The notes beneath the pieces were generated by a model. That model made no database searches and was not told where the DNA came from. It was given only the letters and a program-made list of their open reading frames with translations. From assembly GCA_958296115.1 (NCBI GenBank), contig OY282442.1, forward strand, positions 2,524,943-2,588,942: a stretch of 64,000 nucleotides of DNA, read 5' to 3'. The number at the start of each line of letters is the position of its first letter. Within the stretch, counting starts at the first letter, position 1. The stretch is from an uncultured Dehalococcoidia bacterium (GTDB lineage Bacteria > Chloroflexota > Dehalococcoidia > Lucifugimonadales > CAJWER01). Below, piece by piece: positions 53,451-62,114 of the stretch. The translations under genes were made by a program, and so were the position numbers.

Positions 53451-53611
53451 TTGGTTGGAAGGACGGCGTTTGCCCAAGGTGCTAGCGCCTCGCCGCCTTC
53501 ATCATCCTTATGTACGGGACGCTTGACCGTAGTAGGCGCTCTGTTATCCGACATGCTGCTGGTCGTCGTCGACCCAAGGATCAAGCTGGCATCCAGCTAG
53601 GCGCCCGATCC

Positions 53612-54430
53612 CTACGTAGAAATAGGCGCCGGGACCTGGGGCCTATCCGGCCGGTAGGGCGGCTCAAGCAGCGCCCGCTGCTCCGCCGTGAACTCGTCCA
53701 GCCGATCCTCCACGCCCTCCGGCAGATACTCCTTCGCGTAAGAGAGGGAGCCGGGCGAGTACTTGTACAAGACCGTCCGCCGCTCGTGGTCCGCCCTCCA
53801 CGGCAGCGTGCCGTGACACAGCGCCTCCGTGAATATGATCGCCGAGCCAGCCCGCGCCTCCACCTGCCGAACTACCCCGATGTCCATCTCCAGCCGCTTC
53901 ACGTCCATCGGCGGCTCATAGTTCGACTTGTGGCTGCCAGGTATGCACGCGAACCCGCCGTCCCCAGGCCCGTGGTCGCTGAGCGTCCACGTCACCACGG
54001 TCAACCCGCACCGCATCCTGCCATTGTGATACTGGTAGGAGTGCGTAAGGTCGCCCGTGTTCCCGCCGCCGTGCAGCACGAAACCCTCCGCGCCCTTCGT
54101 CATCATGATGCCGTACAGGTGGTCGAGCCTGAACCCAGGCCCAAGCAGCTCGTCGAGATACGGCACGATGACCGGATGAGCCAGGAGGTCCCGGAACGGC
54201 TGGCTCCACGGCGCGGGCCACGTCAGCATCCCGCCCACGTCTCCCCTGCCCTGCGCGCCAGCCAGCGCCTCCGCGCCCCGCGCCAGCGACTCCTCCGGAG
54301 GGCGTATCCGGATGCGCTCCCGCTCATGGTCAATGGCGGCGTTGCACGCGGCCACCTCGCCCGGCGTCAGCGCGTCCTTCACCACCAGGTACCCGTTCAG
54401 GTCGAAGAAGAACCGCTCATACTCGTTCAA
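53612..54430 (-). CDS. Phytanoyl-CoA dioxygenase (PhyH) family protein
   Basis: 272 residues from TTG 54430, chosen for GGAGG 6 nt upstream; GTG 54481 is an alternative. FFFDLNGYLVVKDALTPGEV opens the PhyH fold. In the usual His-x-Asp region the match is poor: FVLHGGGNTGD reads LHGG and lacks the Asp two residues after His, so the metal site needs checking. A distal His is in ALCHGTLPW. It is a probable Fe(II)/2-oxoglutarate hydroxylase. Its 3' end is duplicated at 52183. Confidence 0.82.
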   Translation of the reverse strand: MNEYERFFFDLNGYLVVKDALTPGEVAACNAAIDHERERIRIRPPEESLARGAEALAGAQGRGDVGGMLTWPAPWSQPFRDLLAHPVIVPYLDELLGPGFRLDHLYGIMMTKGAEGFVLHGGGNTGDLTHSYQYHNGRMRCGLTVVTWTLSDHGPGDGGFACIPGSHKSNYEPPMDVKRLEMDIGVVRQVEARAGSAIIFTEALCHGTLPWRADHERRTVLYKYSPGSLSYAKEYLPEGVEDRLDEFTAEQRALLEPPYRPDRPQVPAPIST

Positions 54431-54536
54431 TGACAACCTCCGCGCGGCTGGGCAGCGCCCACGCGCGGGGAATCCTAGCACGACAAGATAACGAGCGCCA
54501 ACTCAACCAGCAGTTCAGGACGCTCTTGGCTGCGAA

Positions 54537-56441
54537 TCAGCCGACGGGGATCACGGGCAGAGACACCCGCGACGGCCTGCCGAGGTCGGTGTAGACGGTG
54601 TTGACGGCCCTGGCGGTTCCGGTGTGGCGGCCCAGGGGTTCGCCTGTGTTCGGGTTCACGTCGTACTTCGGGAAGCTGCTGCTTGCGATGTCGAGCCTGA
54701 TAGCGTGCCCGGCCTTGAACAGGTTGCTCACGGGCGGCAGCTCGATGCGGACCCGATAGACCTCGCCCGGCGTCATCATCTCCGCCCGCTCGAAGCCGTT
54801 GCGGAAACGCGCGCGGATGATAGAGTCGGCGATATTCAGGTGGTAGCCCGATGGATAGTCCTCGCTCGGCGGATATACGTCCAAGAGCTTGGCGGTGAAG
54901 TCGGTGTCCACTGCCGTCGAGGACACCCAGAGCGTCACCCGCGCGCCGCCCGTTGCCTCCACGTCCTCCTCGAGCGGGTCGGACTGGAAGGCGAGCACAT
55001 CCGGCCGAGCCGCAATCTCCGGGTACGGCGGCCTCGACGCGAAATGACCCCGGCCCTCCGCCTGGTGCGCTCCGCCGCTGATGACGATGGGCTGCATCCG
55101 GTCTCGCGGCGGCACAGGCCCGAAGCCTTGGGGAAGCTTGGCAAGCTTCGAGAGCGCGGTAACGCTCGACGCAATGGTGGGCACAGGCCGATCGGGGTCG
55201 TGCGTGTAGCTGGAGGGCGACTCGCCAGGCCCCGGCGCGTCGAGAGTGAGACGGCCTCCGGACCGCAGGTAGAGGTCGCGCCGAGCCGCGCGGCGAATCG
55301 GCCACTCCACCTCCGAGTGCCAGCGCCCCCCGTGGTTGAGCCGTCCGGCCGCGTTGCGCTTCCCGTCCCCGCCGCCCATGACGAAGATGCGGACCGGCGG
55401 TTCGTCCTCTACCCGGTTGTCCATGTCCTTGAGCCACCGGTCGAACCAGCGCAGCCGCATCCCGTTGTACGCGTCCTGGCCGTATGCGGAGGCCGGTCCG
55501 AAGTCCACGTCTCCCGCATGGACGCTGCCGCTCCTCATGCCGTTATGGGTCCAGGGCCCCATGATGAGCCGCTGCGGAGTCCCGTTCTGCCTCGACATGA
55601 CCGCGTACTGGTTGGTCGTAGCGGCTGCGAAGGGGTCGTACCAGCCGCCGGAGAAGACGCCGGGGACGTCGGCCGCCTTGTGAAAGCGCGGCTCCTGGTT
55701 GCACGCCTCCATGTCCCAGAAGTCGTTGTACTCGCCGTCGTAGTAGTAGTGGAACAGCGTCTCCTCCAAGTTGGGCACGGCGCTCAACGGCGTCCGGCCC
55801 GGCTCGAAGGGCATAGACGCCAGCAGGCCGCCGATGTTCTCCCAGCCTTCGGTTACCCGCCGACGGGCGATCGGGTCGTCCCGTATCTCCTGGCTGTCGT
55901 GCGCGTGGAGGAAGAGGGCGCCGAACATCTGCAGCGACATGGCCCCGCCCTCTCGGGACTGATGGGCGAAGATGTTGGTCGGGGCGACGTCGACCCAAAT
56001 GGCCGCCAGGTGAGGCGGACGCGACAAGGACGCCATGGTCTGGACGATTCCGCCGTGGGAGCTGCCCGTCATCCCGACTCGACCGTTCGACCATGGCTGC
56101 GACGCGATCCACTCGATAGTGTCGTAGCCGTCCTCGCCCTCGTGGACATTGGCGGTGTGGTAGTACTGCCCCGCGCCCTCGGACTTGTGCCGTCCCCTGA
56201 GGTCCTGCAGCGCGACGACGTAGCCGCGCGGTGCAAAGAAGTTGGCGACCGGCTCGACCCACAACTCCGGCCAGGTCTTGTCGTAGGAGGTGCGCCCTAG
56301 GATGGTGGGCAGCGGGCCGCGCTCGCGCTCGCCGCCCCGCGCCGGGTAGTAGATGTCGGTGGCGAGCCGCACGCCGTCACGCATCGGGACCATGACGTCC
56401 TTGGCGATGACGACGCCGCGCTCCGAGCCGGATAAGCTCAT
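54537..56441 (-). CDS. CocE/NonD-type alpha/beta hydrolase
   Basis: 634 residues. X-Pro dipeptidyl-peptidase/cocaine-esterase type hydrolase: VPMRDGVRLATDIYYPA, the nucleophile elbow MTGSSHGGIVQ (Ser), Asp in GWYDPF, His in GPWTHNG, and a C-terminal jelly-roll domain (residues 420-634). It cleaves esters or amides; substrate unknown. No signal peptide. It starts 3 nt after the retropepsin-like gene, so the two are likely cotranscribed. Confidence 0.93.
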   Translation of the reverse strand: MSLSGSERGVVIAKDVMVPMRDGVRLATDIYYPARGGERERGPLPTILGRTSYDKTWPELWVEPVANFFAPRGYVVALQDLRGRHKSEGAGQYYHTANVHEGEDGYDTIEWIASQPWSNGRVGMTGSSHGGIVQTMASLSRPPHLAAIWVDVAPTNIFAHQSREGGAMSLQMFGALFLHAHDSQEIRDDPIARRRVTEGWENIGGLLASMPFEPGRTPLSAVPNLEETLFHYYYDGEYNDFWDMEACNQEPRFHKAADVPGVFSGGWYDPFAAATTNQYAVMSRQNGTPQRLIMGPWTHNGMRSGSVHAGDVDFGPASAYGQDAYNGMRLRWFDRWLKDMDNRVEDEPPVRIFVMGGGDGKRNAAGRLNHGGRWHSEVEWPIRRAARRDLYLRSGGRLTLDAPGPGESPSSYTHDPDRPVPTIASSVTALSKLAKLPQGFGPVPPRDRMQPIVISGGAHQAEGRGHFASRPPYPEIAARPDVLAFQSDPLEEDVEATGGARVTLWVSSTAVDTDFTAKLLDVYPPSEDYPSGYHLNIADSIIRARFRNGFERAEMMTPGEVYRVRIELPPVSNLFKAGHAIRLDIASSSFPKYDVNPNTGEPLGRHTGTARAVNTVYTDLGRPSRVSLPVIPVG

Positions 56442-56444
56442 GAC

Positions 56445-56807
56445 CTATAGCAGGTAAGGCGGAGCTATCTCGTCATCAGGAACCTCTTCGACGGACTGGG
56501 TTACCGGGTTGACTCTGAGCCTAACGCTTTCGAGCAGCTCGTAGCCGACCAGCGGAATGGGCGCTTCCGTGACAGTTGCGGAGAAGCCCTTGCCATGGAC
56601 TCTTCCGAGTGACGCGAATGATCTTTGCTCGATGATTCCCGTGGCCGTGGCAAGCTTTATCCAGCCATCCGGGATAGGCCTCAGGCCGAGCTCGTCAATC
56701 TCGGCAGCCGGCAATCCGACATGAGTAGAACCCATATCTACCAAACATTCGTACTCTCTGGTGGCGCGTTCGCCCATGAACGTGACGGGGACAACTGTCC
56801 TTCCCAT
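56445..56807 (-). CDS. Retropepsin-like (clan AA) aspartic protease-fold protein
   Basis: 120 residues, a single pepsin-like lobe. The active-site loop is CLVDMGSTHVGLP, where a Met replaces the usual Thr of Asp-Thr-Gly, and the second hydrophobic-Gly strand is PIPLVGYELLESVRLRV. Bacterial clan AA proteins dimerise; catalysis with DMG is uncertain. It immediately precedes the CocE-like gene. Confidence 0.8.
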   Translation of the reverse strand: MGRTVVPVTFMGERATREYECLVDMGSTHVGLPAAEIDELGLRPIPDGWIKLATATGIIEQRSFASLGRVHGKGFSATVTEAPIPLVGYELLESVRLRVNPVTQSVEEVPDDEIAPPYLL

Positions 56808-56852
56808 TCTACCCTCCGTAGCCTCATATAGATCCTACTACTTATTCGCCTC

Positions 56853-57024
56853 TCAACTACCCTTCTTGCCAAAGCTCAGCGCGAACCCGTTGGGGGTCTC
56901 GTATTCCGAACTCCCTCATCCCGTAGTGGGTCTCGTACAGCGGATATGCGACGTTGGCCTCGTCCTTAAGACTCTCCCAAGAGCGAATCGACTTCCAAAG
57001 CCTAATCAAAAATGGCGCTGACAC
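56853..57024 (-). pseudogene. C-terminal remnant of VOC/glyoxalase-family protein
   Basis: About 56 codons (from GTG 57024) end with YETHYGMREFGIRDPNGFAL then SFGKK and a stop. The REFGIRDPNGxxLxFG pattern is the last strand of vicinal-oxygen-chelate proteins (Glu metal ligand region). The N-terminal half of the domain is missing upstream, where the ABC permease ends. Confidence 0.65.
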
Positions 57025-57066
57025 GATGGCTCACCCTCACCCTGGCGTCGAGGGACGGGGAGCCGG

Positions 57067-58083
57067 CTACTGGCCCAGTATCTTGATGCGCGGATCGACC
57101 ACGGCCAGCATGATGTCCGAAAGGAGGGTGCCAACCACGGTCAGGACGCCCATCATGAAGATGATGAGGCCCGACGTGTACACGTCCTCGATCTCCAGCG
57201 CGAAGAGCAGTATCGGCCCCAGCGTCGGGAGGCTCAGCACCACCGACACGATGATGCTGCCGCTCACCAGCGACGGCAGCAGGTAGCCCACCGTGCTGAC
57301 GAGAGGATTGACCGCTACCCTGACCGGGTACTTGAGGATGTAGCGCCACGGACGCAGCCCCTTGGCGCGGGCCGTCACCACGTATGGCTTGTTCAGCTCG
57401 TCCAGCAGGTTGTTCCGCATAATGCGGATCAGGCTCGCCGTCCCGGACGTGCCCAGCACGATCGCCGGAAGCCAGAGGTGGTTGATGAGGTCCAGTATCT
57501 TGGACATGTCCCAGTTGCGCTCGATCTGGTTGGGCGAGAGCAGCCCGCCGACGCTCATGTCGAGGTAGGCGTAGGCCATGTACATGAGCACCAGGCCCAG
57601 CAGGAAGTCGGGAACGGCAAGGCCGCTGAAGCCGATGAAGGTGAAGAAGTAGTCGCCCAGCGAGTGCTGGCGCACCGCGGAGTAGATGCCTACGGGGATC
57701 GCGAAGGTCCAGGTTACCAGGATTGTGAACCCCGTCAGCGCGATTGTCATGTAGATTCGGTCGCCCACCACGTCCTTGACCGGCTCGGCCCTGATGTCCT
57801 CGCCCGACCGGAACGAGATGCCGAAGTCGCCCTGCAGCAGGTGCCACAGCCACTTGAAATAGCGGATGGTCATCGGCTGGTCGACGCCGAAATAGCTCTT
57901 CATGTGCTGCTTCTGCTCATCGGAGAGCAGGCACGTGTCCCCCAGGTTGCCGCACGCGGTCTGGTCCATGTACCGCTGGACGATGTCGCCGGGCGGGAGC
58001 TGGATGATGAAGAAGGCCAACGCCGATATGGCGAGCACCGTCAGCACGCCGATCGCCAACCGCTTGATTACATAGCCAATCAT
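57067..58083 (-). CDS. DppB/OppB-type ABC transporter permease
   Basis: 338 residues, six TM segments, N-terminal YVIKRLAIGVLTVLAISALAF as in dipeptide permeases, and the coupling EAA loop VVTARAKGLRPWRYILKYPV. It would form a channel with a DppC-type partner, ATPases and a binding protein, none of which is in the window. Its start lies 19 nt after the NHL-repeat gene. A stray permease may be a remnant of a larger operon or use shared partners. Confidence 0.92.
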   Translation of the reverse strand: MIGYVIKRLAIGVLTVLAISALAFFIIQLPPGDIVQRYMDQTACGNLGDTCLLSDEQKQHMKSYFGVDQPMTIRYFKWLWHLLQGDFGISFRSGEDIRAEPVKDVVGDRIYMTIALTGFTILVTWTFAIPVGIYSAVRQHSLGDYFFTFIGFSGLAVPDFLLGLVLMYMAYAYLDMSVGGLLSPNQIERNWDMSKILDLINHLWLPAIVLGTSGTASLIRIMRNNLLDELNKPYVVTARAKGLRPWRYILKYPVRVAVNPLVSTVGYLLPSLVSGSIIVSVVLSLPTLGPILLFALEIEDVYTSGLIIFMMGVLTVVGTLLSDIMLAVVDPRIKILGQ

Positions 58084-58102
58084 GGGGCAGACCTCCGCGG
58101 CT

Positions 58103-59062
58103 TCACGTTTCTCGATTCACCCTGGCGAGCTTCTGGAAGCTGCGCACGCCGGCGGCGGGTTCCCCGAGGTTGTTCATGTTGGTCCATGCGACCTCGCCGA
58201 GGTACAGGTCGCCGCGAGAGTCGAGGCAGATGCCGTGGGGCGCCATGAAGCGGCCCGGCTCCTGTCCGAATCCGTTGCCCATCCTGGCAAGCAGCTTGCC
58301 GTTCGTGTCGTACACGCTGACGCGCGGGCCGATGTTGGGCAGGTCTATGTTCACCTTCATCCCGGCCCCAAGCTCGCCGACGTAGACGCGCTGCGCGGGC
58401 GATACGTAGATCGCGCACGGGCGATGCATGTTCACCCACTGCGTCTCGTAGCGCCCGTTCGAGTCGAATATCTGGACGCGGTGATTCTCCCGGTCGGCGA
58501 CATATACCCAGCCGTCCTTGTCGGTAGCGATGTTGTGGACTATGTTGAACTCGCCGGGGTCGGTGCCGGCCGCGCCCCATGAGAATAGCAGCCTGCCGTC
58601 CGGCGAGTACTTGTGGACGCGGGAGTTGCCGTAGCCGTCGGATACGTACAGGTCGCCGGTCCTGGGATCGAGGGCAACGTCGGTTGGGCGGTTGAACGGG
58701 TCGCCGCTCTGGTATGGAGCCGCCCCGCCTGGCGCGCCGATGGTCATGAGCACCCTGCCGTCGAGCGTGCATTGACGGACCGTTTGGTCCGCGTCGTCCG
58801 TGCAGTACAGGGTCTCGTCGGGGCCGAGGGTTACGCCGTGAGCCCGGACGAACACGTCCTCACCCCACGAGGAGAGGACGTTGCCGTCGGGATCGAACAC
58901 TATCATCGGGTGGGCGCCCCGGTTGAAGACGTACACCCTGTCCTTGGAGTCCACGGCGACGGCCGCGGCGTCCGTCCATTCGTAGCCGGGCGGGAGCTTC
59001 TCCCAGCCCTCCAGCGCCGCGTAGGTGAATGGCCCGCTCCCGATATGCGCCGCGCCCGCCAT
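58103..59062 (-). CDS. NHL-repeat beta-propeller protein (amidating-lyase-like)
   Basis: 319 residues from ATG 59062 (GGAGG 9 nt upstream); a longer frame to 59137 lacks support. NHL repeats are clear: AAVAVDSKDRVYVFNRG, PTDVALDPRTGDLYVSDGYG, NIATDKDGWVYVADRENHRV, PHGICLDSRGDLYLGEVAW. It resembles peptidyl-alpha-hydroxyglycine alpha-amidating lyase family proteins of Chloroflexota. No signal peptide is obvious. It may bind or cleave small ligands; the role is unknown. Confidence 0.88.
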   Translation of the reverse strand: MAGAAHIGSGPFTYAALEGWEKLPPGYEWTDAAAVAVDSKDRVYVFNRGAHPMIVFDPDGNVLSSWGEDVFVRAHGVTLGPDETLYCTDDADQTVRQCTLDGRVLMTIGAPGGAAPYQSGDPFNRPTDVALDPRTGDLYVSDGYGNSRVHKYSPDGRLLFSWGAAGTDPGEFNIVHNIATDKDGWVYVADRENHRVQIFDSNGRYETQWVNMHRPCAIYVSPAQRVYVGELGAGMKVNIDLPNIGPRVSVYDTNGKLLARMGNGFGQEPGRFMAPHGICLDSRGDLYLGEVAWTNMNNLGEPAAGVRSFQKLARVNRET

Positions 59063-59142
59063 GTCGTTCGACCTCCGAGTCCTTGCCCGATTCTCAGGCC
59101 GAATACTACCCATGCCGCGTCGCTGTGTCAAACGCAAAACGA

Positions 59143-59171
59143 GAGGGGCCGGCTGTATGAGCCGGCCCCTC
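59143..59171 (-). terminator. Intrinsic terminator of the collagen-like gene
   Basis: GAGGGGCCGGCT, GTATG, AGCCGGCCCCTC: a perfect 12-bp stem with a 5-nt loop. On the minus strand it is followed by TCGTTTTGCGTTT. It lies 65 nt beyond the stop of the gene at 59236 and between two leftward genes. Confidence 0.75.
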
Positions 59172-59235
59172 CATGCTGAACCTGATTAATCGTCAACTGG
59201 TCCCCAAGCCGTGGCTAGGGACCAGCAGCGCTATC

Positions 59236-60375
59236 CTAGTCCTCCGCGAGGGAGCATACCGCGCGGACTTCCAGCCGCCAAGCTTCGGTCACCGCGATGA
59301 CCTCCATCGCAGTCGCCGTCCAAGTAGAGGACTTCTGCCCTGTCCCCCCAGCCGGGTGGGAAGCCACTATAGCTATGCCCGTGGGGATGTTTTCTGGAGC
59401 CGAACCCGCGGCGCCTATGACCCGCGCCCCGCCGCCTATGACGAGCTTGCCCTCCGGGCACCTCACTGTGAATGTCTTGTTAAGGCTGTTCGAATCGCTT
59501 GTCTGGACCGCGAGCTCTACGCCGCTCACGCCCGCCGGCCCACGCGAGCCCTGCGGTCCGTGAGGTCCGGCCTCGCCCTTCGGTCCTGAGATTCCGCGCG
59601 GACCTGGCGCGCCCTGCGGTCCTTCGGGGCCCCTGAGGCCCTGCGGACCCTGTTCACCCTGAGGTCCCTGCGGGCCAACCTGCCCCTGCGGTCCCTGCGG
59701 ACCCGCAGGACCCTGGTCGCCTTCCAGTCCTTGGATGCCAGGAGGTCCCTGCGGACCGACGTCGCCCTGCTGCCCGCGGTCTCCGATAGGCCCCTGTGGA
59801 CCGACTGGCCCCTGCGGTCCCTGCGGTCCCACTGGTCCGCCCGGATCGCCCTTGGGTCCCTGCGGCCCTACTGGTCCGCGCGTTCCCTGCGGGCCGACGT
59901 CACCCTGGTCGCCTTGGTCGCCCTTCGGCCCAGCGGGTCCCACTGGTCCGCCCGGATCGCCCTTGTCGCCCTTCGGCCCAGCGGGCCCCTGGGGTCCCCG
60001 CGCGCCTGTGGATCCGTCCTCGCCAGACTCTCCCTGTACGCCTTGAGGTCCCTGCGGCCCAGTCGCGCCGCGCGCGCCCGCCGCGCCCGACGGTCCCCTG
60101 GCGCCCGCCGCGCCTGTTGCGCCTGTGTCGCCCTTATCGCCCTGAAGTCCTTGCGGACCCTGCGGCCCTCTCGGGCCGGCGGGACCCTGCGGCCCTCGTT
60201 GGCCAGGCTCTCCCTGCGGGCCCTGGGGACCCACTTCGCCCGTCTCGCCGGTCGGACCCTGCAGGCCTCGGTCGCCCTGTGGCCCGATATCCCCGGTGCA
60301 GGCGGCGAACAAGAGAGCGACGCCGACCAGGAGAACCAACACACCGAGCTGCTTCCGAATGAAATCTAGGGACAT
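59236..60375 (-). CDS. Collagen-like surface lipoprotein
   Basis: 379 residues. The signal peptide ends at a probable lipobox (LLFAAC). It then has about 85 consecutive Gly-X-Y triplets (residues about 28-285, with many [12 protein letters not shown]). A 90-residue C-terminal globular domain follows ([47 protein letters not shown]). Bacterial collagens form trimeric stalks on the cell surface. GGAGG precedes the ATG, and it has its own promoter and terminator. The domain at the tip is unrecognised. Confidence 0.92.
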   Translation of the reverse strand: MSLDFIRKQLGVLVLLVGVALLFAACTGDIGPQGDRGLQGPTGETGEVGPQGPQGEPGQRGPQGPAGPRGPQGPQGLQGDKGDTGATGAAGARGPSGAAGARGATGPQGPQGVQGESGEDGSTGARGPQGPAGPKGDKGDPGGPVGPAGPKGDQGDQGDVGPQGTRGPVGPQGPKGDPGGPVGPQGPQGPVGPQGPIGDRGQQGDVGPQGPPGIQGLEGDQGPAGPQGPQGQVGPQGPQGEQGPQGLRGPEGPQGAPGPRGISGPKGEAGPHGPQGSRGPAGVSGVELAVQTSDSNSLNKTFTVRCPEGKLVIGGGARVIGAAGSAPENIPTGIAIVASHPAGGTGQKSSTWTATAMEVIAVTEAWRLEVRAVCSLAED

Positions 60376-60423
60376 CCCTTACCTCCTAAGCTAGCTTCTG
60401 TTAGCCATGCTCATTCAAGCGTA

Positions 60424-60452
60424 ATTGTACTATATCTAGCATCCGTTCGCAA
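60424..60452 (-). promoter_or_regulatory. Promoter of the collagen-like gene
   Basis: TTGCGA (60452-60447), a 17-nt spacer and TACAAT (60429-60424), 49 nt before the start codon at 60375. Confidence 0.65.
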
Positions 60453-60498
60453 TGCTACGACTTCATATGAGGCAGTGGCAACCTGCGCGGGCCTGCCG

Positions 60499-61203
60499 TC
60501 AGGACACAGGCGCGGGCGTTGTCTCGACTGGCCGCGCGGACACCGATTCGGGACTCTCTATCCATACCTCGCCGCCCTCGAAGTGCTCCTTCTTCCAGAT
60601 CGGCACGACTTCCTTGATCCGGTCCACGCTGTACTGGCAGGCTTCGAATGCGTCCTTGCGGTGCGGCGACGCGACGGCTACGACCAAGCTGATGTCCTCG
60701 ATCTCCAGGCGACCCAGCCGATGCGCGATAGCCACGTCCTGAACGTCCCATCGGCTGCGGATCTCGTCGGCTATCTCTGCCAGCTTCCTCTCGGCCATCG
60801 GCTCGTATGCCTCGTATTCGAGGTAGCGCACGTTGCGGTCGCCGGTGCGGCTCCGCGTCGCGCCCAGGAAAGTAACGACGGCGCCGTTCGTCGGCTTCCG
60901 CACCGAAGCGGTAACCGAATCGGGGTCCAGGGGCTCGTTCGAAAGCTCTATCAAGCTCGAACCTCCGCTGACCGGCGGGATGAGGGCCACCTCGTCGCCG
61001 TCGTCAAGGCCATGCAGATGGTCGCGGTACTCTTGGTTGACCGCGATGACAAGGGCCTCCGGGCTTCGCGTAACGTCCGGGAAGCGCCGGGCCACCTCGA
61101 CCGCCAGCCTGCCAACCGTCGCGCCCCGCGGCACGTCAATCTCAACCTCGGACCTCCCCGCCCGCTCCCGATAGCTGGCGAACAGCCTCACCTTGACCTT
61201 CAA
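60499..61203 (-). CDS. MoaD-MoaE fusion, molybdopterin synthase
   Basis: 234 residues. The first 80 are MoaD, ubiquitin-like, ending IPPVSGG at about residue 80. The rest is MoaE with TNGAVVTFLGATRSRTGDR, YEAYEPMAE and HRLGRLEIED plus KKEHFEGGEVW. Together they convert precursor Z to molybdopterin. In free MoaD the terminal GG carries the thiocarboxylate; in a fusion the GG is internal (GGSS), so a protease cut is expected, as known for mycobacterial MoaX. The start is TTG. No other moa gene nearby. Confidence 0.93.
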   Translation of the reverse strand: MKVKVRLFASYRERAGRSEVEIDVPRGATVGRLAVEVARRFPDVTRSPEALVIAVNQEYRDHLHGLDDGDEVALIPPVSGGSSLIELSNEPLDPDSVTASVRKPTNGAVVTFLGATRSRTGDRNVRYLEYEAYEPMAERKLAEIADEIRSRWDVQDVAIAHRLGRLEIEDISLVVAVASPHRKDAFEACQYSVDRIKEVVPIWKKEHFEGGEVWIESPESVSARPVETTPAPVS

Positions 61204-61260
61204 GCCCCGCTCTCCCTCCGAGTCGTACAGCCATTATAGCGCCTGCGTCTGTCAATCCGG

Positions 61261-61487
61261 CTACCTACCCACCGCGTAGCTGTCTCGGCGCGGGTCGGCG
61301 CCTGCCTTCAGGACGCCGGCCTCTTGGTCCACGACTATGGCGGACATCGCGCCCATCATGGGCGACCAGTCGTTCAACCGCCTGACGTCGTGCCCGCGGG
61401 CCGACAGTCCGGCGGCGGTCTCTGCGTCTATCCGTCCCTCTAGGTCCAGCCGCCCGGGGTGGTAGGCGTGGGGCCACCCCTCCCAAG
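61261..61487 (-). pseudogene. Duplicated 3' end of gamma-glutamyltransferase-like gene
   Basis: 61261-61477 repeats 62115-62331 in direct orientation with roughly ten differences by eye. It encodes the last 70 residues (HPGRLDLEGRIDAETAAGLS to RRDSYAVGR and stop). The rest of the enzyme is missing, so it cannot be active. It flanks the PH-domain gene with the intact copy on the other side. Confidence 0.9.
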
Positions 61488-61495
61488 AGGATGCT

Positions 61496-61915
61496 TCACT
61501 TAACCTTGTTGGCCAACAGGGCTTGGATGACGTACACATCGATCTGGTTCCCTCGGAACTCTAGTTTCAACATGGACCCGTGGGAGTCGTTCCCAATACT
61601 TGCGGGTCCGTGGAATCCGGAAATCCATACCCTCAACTCACCATCGGTATCTAGGAGTCCGGCGGTTTCAACCTCGAATGCGCTGACTTTCGAATACGGG
61701 ATACTCAACAGCGAGCGCTTCTTCCCGAACATCCCCTTGACATCCTCGACGATCAGTCGGCGGTCCGTGAAGACATAGCTGTCTCGCTTAGTCTTGAACG
61801 CCGCTTCAATCTCCTCGTCGCCAATACAAACGCGGGACTGGAACTCCGCGACTTCGCGCTCCGGCATCTTCCCCGCTGCGCCGATCAGCGCATTCATCAT
61901 GCTCATGCCGTGCAT
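61496..61915 (-). CDS. Bacterial PH-domain protein
   Basis: 139 residues. The bPH_1 motif is clear: TKRDSYVFTDRRLIVED, GKKRSLLSIPYSKVSAFEVE, and DTDGELRVWISG. A short helical N-terminus precedes it. Function unknown; these proteins are often small and membrane-associated. It is embedded between an intact and a fragmentary copy of the gamma-glutamyltransferase-like gene. Confidence 0.88.
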   Translation of the reverse strand: MHGMSMMNALIGAAGKMPEREVAEFQSRVCIGDEEIEAAFKTKRDSYVFTDRRLIVEDVKGMFGKKRSLLSIPYSKVSAFEVETAGLLDTDGELRVWISGFHGPASIGNDSHGSMLKLEFRGNQIDVYVIQALLANKVK

Positions 61916-61954
61916 CTCCCATTTGAAGTTCGGCCTAATTGTACCTTCTCACCA

Positions 61955-62045
61955 ACATTGCCGTCCATAACGGGCGACCGGTCGTTCAGTACCTTCACGT
62001 CGCAGTTGCGCCCCGACAGCTCTGTGGCGACATCTGCATCATTGA
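61955..62045 (-). pseudogene. Second, diverged gamma-glutamyltransferase fragment
   Basis: Reads DADVATELSGRNCDVKVLND, then RSPVMDGN, matching the DAEVAAGLSARGHDVRRLND then WSPMMGAM block of the intact gene. It has more changes than the 61261 copy, so it comes from an older duplication. Confidence 0.65.
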
Positions 62046-62114
62046 ATCACTTTGGCGGCTCGACACTCGCCGCTGCTATGGCATAAACCCGAACGGTAGC
62101 CGGAAGAGCCGCCG

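Noticed and set aside
59550-60290. Long plus-strand open frames and 9-bp periodicity
   Set aside because: They are the reverse of Gly-X-Y collagen codons of the minus-strand gene.
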